DNA from: Desulfobacteraceae bacterium
Lineage (GTDB): Bacteria > Desulfobacterota > DSM-4660 > Desulfatiglandales > Desulfatiglandaceae
Assembly: GCA_030589715.1 (NCBI GenBank)
Contig: JAUUVE010000041.1
Span: 1-10,822, forward strand
Length of the DNA stretch: 10,822 bases
Reading direction: 5' to 3'
Positions 1-5,729 of the stretch are shown piece by piece. The notes beneath the pieces were generated by a model that was given only the letters and a program-made list of their open reading frames with translations, ran no database searches and was not told the DNA's origin. Both the position numbers and the translations under genes were made by a program. Position 1 is the stretch's first letter; each line of letters begins with the position of its first letter.

Positions 1-901
1 CAATAGCCGTTAGCCACAACTTGATACGTTCGGTAGTGCCCGTCTGGGGCGCCAAAATCTCTTCGATTACCTCGCGCTTCTCGTCAAAGTCCCGATGGCC
101 CTGCTCACGGCCTTTGAGCCGATCAGAAACCTGGCAAAAGAAATGGTAGAGTTTCTCGCACCCTTCGAGAAAGTCACTCCGGTTGGATCGATCATGCCGT
201 TTGTCCAGATTGTGATAATCGTATTTGAAGCTCCATTCCAAATAAGGAAGATCCGGGTAAGTGAGTACCGCGCCGTGCCCTAAGGCCGACGTTACTCCCT
301 CCGCAAACGTTCCTGCAACTACCTCCTTTATGTCGCTCCAGAGGTCAGAGAGGGGGGTCCACGGGTTATACTTCCTGAAAAAGGATTTTTCCTTCTCTTT
401 GAGATACTTCTTGGTGCCGGGGTCTGCGCGTTTGACTCTGATAGAGTGTGCATCCACGGCATTCAGAGGGGAGCCGACCCCCGAGAACCCCCAGTGGGAA
501 AAGGTGTCGGCGTAAACATGGGCGGTTATGCCGATCAACTCCAGACCGAAACCCTTGGTCCCCGCCACCTCCAGGTGATGGTCCAGCATCTGATGGGCAA
601 GAGGCCCATCCTTTTCACATACAAGATGTTCCGCTAATCCATCTCCCGTTCCCCCGGGCAGGAAATGGAAGGGCACCCACACCTTGCGCTGGTCAACACG
701 ATCCAGATTCTGTATCTGGCCGGCATGGTGCGCGGTCACCTCGGACTCCAGCCTGCCTCCCAAAGGATTCATCCGTTCTTCCATGCTCACCGAATCATCC
801 ACATACTGGGAGGCATAGGCAATAATCCTGGCGGCCCGGGAGCCAATCCCTGCCATGCGGGCCAGGCCATACACTCCGTAGTAATGCATATCGATCTTCA
901 T
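1..901 (-). CDS. DUF6765 family protein (probable), 3' end beyond the left edge
   Basis: An uninterrupted frame runs from an ATG at 901 to the left edge, giving 300 codons with no stop, so the C-terminus is missing. The protein opens with MKIDMHYYGVYGLARMAG and then ASQYVDDS at residues 30-37, which I recall as the signature of DUF6765 proteins of anaerobic bacteria. It is very rich in His and Asp: HH at 58-59, H79, H92, H103, HH at 108-109, an HVYADTFSHWGF block at 128-139 with an HxxxDxxxH spacing, and GHG...TYPD at 208-217. Such spaced His/Asp residues suggest a metal-dependent hydrolase, which is my inference; the family has no settled function. There is no signal peptide or membrane segment. 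Upstream of the ATG is only a G-rich stretch, not a clean Shine-Dalgarno. The coding call is firm; the family name is from memory. Confidence 0.85.
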   Translation of the reverse strand, partial: MKIDMHYYGVYGLARMAGIGSRAARIIAYASQYVDDSVSMEERMNPLGGRLESEVTAHHAGQIQNLDRVDQRKVWVPFHFLPGGTGDGLAEHLVCEKDGPLAHQMLDHHLEVAGTKGFGLELIGITAHVYADTFSHWGFSGVGSPLNAVDAHSIRVKRADPGTKKYLKEKEKSFFRKYNPWTPLSDLWSDIKEVVAGTFAEGVTSALGHGAVLTYPDLPYLEWSFKYDYHNLDKRHDRSNRSDFLEGCEKLYHFFCQVSDRLKGREQGHRDFDEKREVIEEILAPQTGTTERIKLWLTAI

Positions 902-1058
902 GATCTCGCCCCGCCCCTATCACATCTTTTGGGGGCCCGCACCTTTCCACTTTAACCGGATGCCCCCCGCCCGCTACCTGCCATGCGGTTGAAACATGTG
1001 GGGTGAATCTCTGACTTCTTTCTAGTAGTCATAAACTCGAGTCTCGATTGTTACATCT

Positions 1059-1700
1059 TTATGGGTTCTTAACTGTCACGACGATGAGGTCAAAAATGGA
1101 AGACCACGTCAAAGGTTTCAGGACGGTGTTGGCTCCGAGACTGGATACAAGGCTCCTCCCCTCCTTTTCAAATTTGGGTGCAAAGTATACTGTATTTTTC
1201 TTAAAGTTTGATCGAGGGGCAAAACCGATCAGCCTTATCTCATAATCCATGCCCATAAGCCTCTTTGCCATCCGTTTGGCAGAGCTCAAATTGCCGTCTC
1301 CACTGAGCACCTTGATCTTTAGTTCCCGCAGATCCTTCTTTTGTGTAAACCTTTGTAGCCTTTCTTTGAGCAGTCTGTTTTCGTTCACAATTTTTTGGTT
1401 TTCTTCTCTTAACTTCATTAACTCTTCATTCAGGGCCCCGCTCTTGACTTCCACCTTTGCAATCTCTCGCAAGTTCTCTTTCCTGATCTCTTCATTTTCC
1501 TTCTTTAGGATATCTACTTTTTTCTTCAAGTTTATATTTTCCATCCTCAGCCTAGTTACCTCTTTGGCAACTTGCTCCTTGCCTGCCTCTGTTTCCTTAA
1601 CCCCTTCCTTTGAGTCACCTTTAAAAAACCCTAGGGCTCCACAGCCTTGAAAGACAGGCGCCACAAGTACAAAAAGGACCAATAAGCATACTCGAAACAT
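1059..1700 (-). CDS. Coiled-coil lipoprotein with C-terminal LytR_C-like domain
   Basis: The protein has 213 residues. The ATG at 1700 was chosen because GGAGGTGA lies five bases upstream and a signal peptide begins there; an in-frame ATG at 1769 would put a polar stretch before that signal. Residues 4-19 form a hydrophobic lipoprotein signal ending in VFQGC, with Cys20 as the likely lipidated residue; the -3 Phe is unusual but Gly at -1 fits. Residues about 40-122 are heptad-rich with many E, K, L and N, a long parallel coiled coil. Residues about 126-213 (from LRELKIKVLSGDG, through the SSAKRMAKRL helix, to a final DLIVVTV strand) resemble the LytR C-terminal domain (LytR_C), which occurs in cell-envelope proteins. 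I infer an envelope-anchored protein holding this domain away from the membrane. It has a likely promoter of its own. The specific role is unknown. Confidence 0.85.
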   Translation of the reverse strand: MFRVCLLVLFVLVAPVFQGCGALGFFKGDSKEGVKETEAGKEQVAKEVTRLRMENINLKKKVDILKKENEEIRKENLREIAKVEVKSGALNEELMKLREENQKIVNENRLLKERLQRFTQKKDLRELKIKVLSGDGNLSSAKRMAKRLMGMDYEIRLIGFAPRSNFKKNTVYFAPKFEKEGRSLVSSLGANTVLKPLTWSSIFDLIVVTVKNP

Positions 1701-1755
1701 AGTCACCTCCGTCTTGAGAATCCCGTGGTATCTCATTTGCACTGTCAGGCTACTG

Positions 1756-1785
1756 ATTTTATCTGTCAAAAGTATAGGTCGTCAA
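1756..1785 (-). promoter_or_regulatory. Probable sigma-70 promoter for the lipoprotein gene
   Basis: On the minus strand TTGACG (1785-1780) is followed after 18 bases by TAAAAT (1761-1756). These are one mismatch each from the sigma-70 consensus, with an acceptable spacer. The predicted transcript start near 1749 would leave a 5' leader of about 50 bases before the ATG at 1700. It lies just downstream of the stop of the DUF1847 gene, so the lipoprotein gene can be expressed separately. Called by eye only. Confidence 0.45.
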
Positions 1786-1796
1786 GAAGTTTGACC

Positions 1797-2492
1797 TCAG
1801 AATTCTGCCCTCTTGATCTTTCGGTAATAGGACTCCGAGAGGTAGATGGCCGCCATGGGATTGTGGCCGGTCACTCGGTCTTTGACCCCCAGGACCGTAA
1901 TGGGCGCCTGGGCGTATTTGAAAAACAGGGAGTCGTGCCCCACGCACAGGCCCAGCACGACATTGAATTCGGTTCCCTTATGATTAAGTAACTTGGCCTG
2001 GTAAATCGGGTTGCACATGGCTTCATCAGTGCCCTGATAGATCTTCTCCTCGTCCTTAATCCCTATCTCTTCCTTGGGTGTCCTCCCCGCCTTGCAGACC
2101 ACAGAGACCACTTCAAATCCGTGGACCCGGAAAATCTCCTCCACTATGCTGGCCTCTCTGGCCAAACCGATGCAAAAGGCAAGCCCAAGGCGCCTGTAGC
2201 CCATCCTTTGAGCAAACTCACAGACCTCCACAATACGGGTCTTTGTAGGTTGCATTATGTAAGGCCTCTGGTTCCGGTTGGCATAACATTCGGCCTCCTG
2301 GATGGAACTCTGCCTGGCGAACTCCTTTATTTCAGACACCCCATATTCATTGTTGGCCTCCACCAGAAGCTCCCTGTCGATCAAAGTGGGACACCCTTTT
2401 GAACCCAGCCCCTCTTTGGTAAAACAGACCCTCTTTTGCGCCTCCTGCTCACAAGAGGCACAAGCCGGCATAGGGACATGCCTATCTTTCAT
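1797..2492 (-). CDS. DUF1847 cysteine-rich protein, putative metal-binding
   Basis: The 231-residue protein starts at an ATG preceded by GGAGG with five bases between. The N-terminus carries Cys11, Cys14, Cys23 and Cys34 in a CxxC-x8-C-x10-C pattern, suggestive of a zinc or iron-sulfur site. Further cysteines lie at 69, 91, 107, 133, 160 and 183. Blocks at about 102-110 (LGLAFCIGL), 179-191 (VLGLCVGHDSLFF) and 205-222 (ending GHNPMAAIYLSESYY) match the DUF1847 family as I know it. That family is found mainly in anaerobic bacteria and archaea and is annotated as predicted metal-binding; its reaction is unknown. The length is typical and nothing looks broken. There is no signal peptide, so it is probably cytoplasmic. 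It is followed by the lipoprotein gene after about 96 bases with no evident terminator. I found no convincing promoter in the 172 bases before it. Confidence 0.88.
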   Translation of the reverse strand: MKDRHVPMPACASCEQEAQKRVCFTKEGLGSKGCPTLIDRELLVEANNEYGVSEIKEFARQSSIQEAECYANRNQRPYIMQPTKTRIVEVCEFAQRMGYRRLGLAFCIGLAREASIVEEIFRVHGFEVVSVVCKAGRTPKEEIGIKDEEKIYQGTDEAMCNPIYQAKLLNHKGTEFNVVLGLCVGHDSLFFKYAQAPITVLGVKDRVTGHNPMAAIYLSESYYRKIKRAEF

Positions 2493-2664
2493 GAAAACCT
2501 CCTCTTAAAATGTTCGTTTCATGCACCACGTCGATTCGAAACCAAATGGAAAGTCTCGAGAAGCCGTTCTTTGTTTTGAACTAGATGAGCAAAAGAACTA
2601 AGTTTGTAATCAGGCTGCTTGCACGGGGCAGGGAAGAGAGCTTTGAGGGCAAAGATAACCGGGG

Positions 2665-4056
2665 CTATTTCTTTGAATGTAAACCCAACTTATCTAGCCT
2701 ATATCTCATGGATCTCATGCTGATATCCAAGAGTTCCGCGGCCTTTTGCTTTGATCCATGGGACATTTCCAAGGCATAAATGATATAGTTTTTCTCTATC
2801 TCAGCCATGACCTCATCAAGTTTAACGCCATTAGGCCCCATATCGTGCTGTCGTCTCATTTGTTTCATTCCCTTTCCTCTGAAGTTGGAAAGGGTAAGGC
2901 TTTCGGGTAAGACAATATTGGAGGCCTCAAGGGCAACGCTTCGTTCAATTATATTTTCAAGCTCTCTCACATTCCCAGGAAAATAGTATTGCCCAAGGAG
3001 GTCCATGGCATAGGCAGAGACCTTCTTGATGTCTTTCTCAAGTTCCCTGGAATATTTTTCAAGAAAATGCTGGGCCAGTAGAGGCAAATCTCCCACCCTT
3101 TCCCTCAGAGGCGGTATGGCAATATTTATCACGTTGATCCTGAAATAGAGGTCTTCCCTGAAAGTTTTCTCTATCACCTCCTTTTCCAGGTCCTTGTTGG
3201 TGGCTGATATCAATCTTACATCAACGCTCTTCTCCTCGGTGCCCCCTACTTCGGTAAAGGTCCTCCCCTGAATCACCCTGAGAAGTTTGACCTGAATGGT
3301 CGGCGACAGCTCCCCGACCTCGTCAAGAAAGACCGTTCCACCATCTGCCACCCCAAACAGGCCTTCCTTATTGGTGGTGGCCCCTGTAAAGGCCCCTTTC
3401 TTGTAACCGAATAGTTCGCTCTCAATAAGACTTTCCGGGATTCCTGCACAGTTTATGACCACAAAAGGCCTATCATTTCTATCGCTTAACTTGTGTATAG
3501 CCCTTGCCACCAGTTCTTTTCCGGTTCCGCTCTCACCTGAGACAAGGATATTGCTCTTGGTCCGTGAAACCCGCTTTATGAGATCGTAGACCTTCCTCAT
3601 CTGAGGGCTGTCTCCAACCAGGCAGTCAAAGTGATAGCGCTCCTTTGAGGGTTCCTCCTCCCCTTCTCCACCAGATATCCGTCTCGACTCCAGGGCATCT
3701 CTGACTATCCCCTTTAAATCATTCACCTTGAAAGGCTTTGGTAGATAATCGTATGCCCCCTCTTTCATGGCCTCCACGGCGGTCTGGGCAGTGGCAAAGG
3801 CCGAGATCAGGACTACGATGGTATCAGGGGCTTTGGCCTTGGCCTTTTTCAAGACCCCGATTCCGTCAATATCTTTCATGCGGATATCGGTGATGATCAG
3901 GTCAAAGGTTTCCTTGTCTAAGATTCGAAAGGCCTCTTCCCCACTTTTTGCAAGGGTGACCTTATAGCCTTCCTTGGTCAACATGATCTCTAAGAACTCT
4001 CGCATACTCTTATCATCGTCGACAACAAAGATGCTATGCCTCTCTTTCCCAGACAA
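2665..4056 (-). CDS. Sigma-54-dependent response regulator, PilR/AtoC (NtrC) type
   Basis: This is a full-length NtrC-class activator of 463 residues. The start is TTG at 4056, because GGAGG lies five bases upstream; a TTG at 4068 is in frame but has no ribosome site. Residue numbers count from 4056. The receiver domain covers about 7-125, with acidic DDD at 13-15, phosphoacceptor Asp57, Ser85 and Lys107. The AAA+ domain covers about 145-380: Walker A GESGTGKE at 174-181, the sigma-54 contact loop GAFTGA at 221-226, Walker B GGTVFLDE at 239-246, FREDLYFR at 299-306 and GNVREL at 361-366. A Fis-type helix-turn-helix lies at about 431-459. On phosphorylation it should form a ring that drives sigma-54 polymerase. 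The closest resemblance is to PilR-like regulators, but no sensor kinase or pilus gene is in the window. It overlaps the end of the pyrC remnant by 23 bases, suggesting translational coupling. Confidence 0.95.
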   Translation of the reverse strand: MSGKERHSIFVVDDDKSMREFLEIMLTKEGYKVTLAKSGEEAFRILDKETFDLIITDIRMKDIDGIGVLKKAKAKAPDTIVVLISAFATAQTAVEAMKEGAYDYLPKPFKVNDLKGIVRDALESRRISGGEGEEEPSKERYHFDCLVGDSPQMRKVYDLIKRVSRTKSNILVSGESGTGKELVARAIHKLSDRNDRPFVVINCAGIPESLIESELFGYKKGAFTGATTNKEGLFGVADGGTVFLDEVGELSPTIQVKLLRVIQGRTFTEVGGTEEKSVDVRLISATNKDLEKEVIEKTFREDLYFRINVINIAIPPLRERVGDLPLLAQHFLEKYSRELEKDIKKVSAYAMDLLGQYYFPGNVRELENIIERSVALEASNIVLPESLTLSNFRGKGMKQMRRQHDMGPNGVKLDEVMAEIEKNYIIYALEMSHGSKQKAAELLDISMRSMRYRLDKLGLHSKK

Positions 4057-4542
4057 TCTCCCCTCCAATCATAGTCAGTTCATTTCGCTCCCTTAGGGTC
4101 TTCCCAACAAAAGGGGAATTCTTGCTCTTTGAAAGGATATTCGCCTCCCCAAGGAGATATTCATATTCCGGATCTATCAATGCCAGATCGGCCTTGGCAC
4201 CCTCCTCTAAATGGCCTGCCTTGGCCCCAAGTATGGAGGCGGAATTATAGGACAATTTCTTGATGGCCTCCGCCAATCCCAATACTCCCTCTCTGGCCAA
4301 TTCCAAGGTCAAGGGTAACGCGGTTTCCAAACCGATCATTCCAAAGGCGGCCTTATCAAACTCCAACTCCTTCTCCAGGGTACTGTGGGGCGCATGGTCG
4401 GTTGCAATCAGGTCAATAACATCCTTGGAGAGACCTTCCTTGATCGCCCGCACATCCTCTGGGGTCCTCAGTGGAGGATTTACTTCGGCATGGGTATTAT
4501 AGCCTATGACCGCAAAATGATCCAGGGTGAAATAGTGGGGGG
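4034..4542 (-). pseudogene. pyrC: Truncated dihydroorotase remnant (C-terminal third)
   Basis: Only the last part of class I dihydroorotase remains, about 167 codons out of the usual 425 or so. The surviving frame begins at the junction with pyrB near 4537-4543 and reads PHYFTLDHFAVIGYNT, then NTHAEVNPPLRTPED, ATDHAPH (which carries the catalytic Asp) and the GHLEEGAKADLALID region near the end. It stops with TAG at 4034. The N-terminal two-thirds, which should hold the HxH zinc ligands and other metal-site residues, are missing, so the product cannot be an active dihydroorotase. It has no start codon of its own at the junction; an ATG at 4453 could give a 139-residue fragment. The stop is read through by the overlapping response regulator start, so the original pyrC-regulator linkage is preserved. 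Confidence 0.85.
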
Positions 4543-5161
4543 CCGTCCACCACCTCAGAAGTTATCCCCACACCTCGATTCATGGGCCCTGGGTGCATCA
4601 ATATCACATCTGGTTTTGCAAGGCTTAAGACATCTCTATTCATGCCGAAAGCGGCTATGGGATATATCCCCAATTATAGCGACCTTCAATCCTTTGATCT
4701 TTCCTTTCCTTTCCCGGATCGTGTATAGATCAAGCAAGGCCTGGGTTGGGTGCTCATTTATCCCGTCCCCGGCGTTAATGATCCCTGCTTCTACTCGGTT
4801 TCACAAGAGATGGGGGGCCCCGCTTGAAGAATGCCTTATGACAATTAGATCGGGGTTCATGGCCTGAAGGTTCCTGGTTGTATCTATAAGGGTTTCTCCC
4901 TTTACCATGCTACTTCCAGAAGCGGAAAGGCTGACAGTATCAGGGCTGAGTCTCTTTGCGGCCATCTCAAAAGAGGTGCGGGTTCTAGTGCTCGGTTCAT
5001 AAAAAAAATTGACCATGCTCTTACCCTTAAGGGTGGGGACCTTTTTTTATGTCCCTTGTGGAAATTTCTTTTAGTGATACGGCCGTATCCAGGATAAGCC
5101 CAATATCTTCAACGCACAACTGCCCAATTCCAAGGAGATCTTTATGGTCAAATTTTCTCAC
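4537..5161 (-). pseudogene. pyrB: Decayed aspartate carbamoyltransferase gene
   Basis: Translated pieces clearly belong to the PyrB catalytic chain, which makes carbamoyl-aspartate in pyrimidine synthesis. The GTG at 5161 has GAGGAG six bases upstream and begins MRKFDHKDLLGI. The frame breaks at an A7 run (5042-5048), where removing one base restores IKKVPTLKGKSMVNF. It then continues through FYEPSTRTRTSFE (the carbamoyl-phosphate motif) and IRHSSSGAPHLL to an in-frame TGA at 4803-4801. The same frame goes on with INAGDGINEHPTQALLDL and GDISHSR. Near 4645-4653 about 70-80 codons are missing and the frame changes, resuming as FGMNRDVLSLAKPDV and MHPGPMNRG. The gene ends abruptly after SEVVDGP, where it is joined to pyrC. 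Three kinds of lesion in one gene make it a pseudogene. Single-base lesions could be sequencing error, but the two deletions are not easily explained that way. Confidence 0.88.
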
Positions 5162-5238
5162 CCTAAACTCCTCGAAAAAAAACCTCCTTGCCGATAGACC
5201 GACAAGGAGGTTTCCATTGTTAGTAAGATTCGTACTCA
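5161..5238 (-). promoter_or_regulatory. Possible leader frame through the terminator (ancestral pyr attenuator)
   Basis: An ATG at 5238, eight bases after the rplQ stop, opens a frame that reads MSTNLTNNGNLLVGLSARR, passes through the terminator stem and its T-run as three Phe codons, and enters pyrB in frame at the GTG. In E. coli the pyrBI operon is controlled by a leader peptide translated across an attenuator. The arrangement here is similar in outline, but the ATG has no strong ribosome site and the frame may be open by chance. The pyrB frame breaks shortly afterwards, so any control is now probably vestigial. Confidence 0.25.
5175..5213 (-). terminator. Rho-independent terminator after rplQ
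   Basis: On the minus strand AAACCTCCTTG (5213-5203) pairs perfectly with CAAGGAGGTTT (5190-5180) across a 12-base loop, giving an 11-bp stem followed by a run of eight T residues (5182-5175). This is a textbook intrinsic terminator. It lies between rplQ and the pyrB start, so it either ends the ribosomal transcript or acted as an attenuator for the pyr genes. Confidence 0.88.
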
Positions 5239-5246
5239 TAGAGGAC

Positions 5247-5729
5247 CTAGCTTCGTTCCACATCCATTTCCTTTTTACGTTTCCCTGTATCCGTATCTTT
5301 TTCGGGCACTTTGGCGGCCCCCTTGATCACCTTCGGCTTCTTCGTCTTCTTCTTGCCTGACTTCTCCTGTTCATCAGGGGTCAAGAGTTGAACCACGGAA
5401 ACGGGGGCGCCGTCTCCCTTTCGCACCCCTTTCTTGATAATCCTAACGTATCCCCCTTGCCTGTCAAGATACCGATCCTTCAGTTCATCAAACAGCCTGT
5501 GGGTTACCGCCTTGTCTTTGAGATAGGCGAGGGCCTGGCGCCTTGCATGCAGATCGCCACGTTTGGCAAGGCTTATCATCTTCTCGGCAATAGGCCTAAG
5601 CGACTTTGCCTTGGCATCAGTTGTCTCTATCTGTTCATACTTGAGCAGGGAAGTGACCATATTCCTCAGCATAGCCCTGCGGTGACTGGGATTGCGTCCC
5701 AGTTGGTTTCCTGCCTTCCTGTGCCTCAT
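5247..5729 (-). CDS. rplQ: 50S ribosomal protein L17 with long basic C-terminal tail
   Basis: L17 lines part of the peptide exit region of the large subunit. The start MRHRKAGNQLGRNPSHRRAM and the TSLLKYEQIETTDAKAK and AEKMISLAKRGDL segments are diagnostic. The conserved core ends near residue 117 (VVQLLTP), the usual end for the family, but the protein continues to residue 160. The extra 42 or so residues are rich in Lys, Glu and Thr and look disordered. The start ATG overlaps the rpoA stop in an ATGA arrangement, so translation is coupled to rpoA. It is the last gene of the alpha operon, followed after about 35 bases by the terminator. Confidence 0.97.
   Translation of the reverse strand: MRHRKAGNQLGRNPSHRRAMLRNMVTSLLKYEQIETTDAKAKSLRPIAEKMISLAKRGDLHARRQALAYLKDKAVTHRLFDELKDRYLDRQGGYVRIIKKGVRKGDGAPVSVVQLLTPDEQEKSGKKKTKKPKVIKGAAKVPEKDTDTGKRKKEMDVERS

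Noticed and set aside
448..825. Plus-strand open frame of 125 codons at the left end
   Set aside because: It lies wholly antisense to the continuous DUF6765 frame and has a Pro/Arg/His-rich composition unlike a protein family.
1021..1058. Terminator after the lipoprotein gene around the ACTCGAGT palindrome
   Set aside because: The palindrome leaves almost no loop and no T-run follows.
2493..2664. Sigma-54 (-24/-12) promoter before the DUF1847 gene
   Set aside because: No GG-N10-GC element with a TGGCA/TTGC match was found on the minus strand; only loose partial matches.
4801..4803. TGA in pyrB read as selenocysteine or as a sense codon
   Set aside because: PyrB has no catalytic Cys there, TGA serves as a normal stop elsewhere in the window (rpoA), and the gene is broken in other ways.
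4801..5016. Separate 71-codon gene starting MVNFFYEPSTRTR
   Set aside because: It is the middle of pyrB between a frameshift and a TGA, not a gene of its own.
5040..5050. Programmed frameshift at the A7 run in pyrB
   Set aside because: A7G is slippery, but the later TGA and two deletions mean shifting would not rescue a functional protein.
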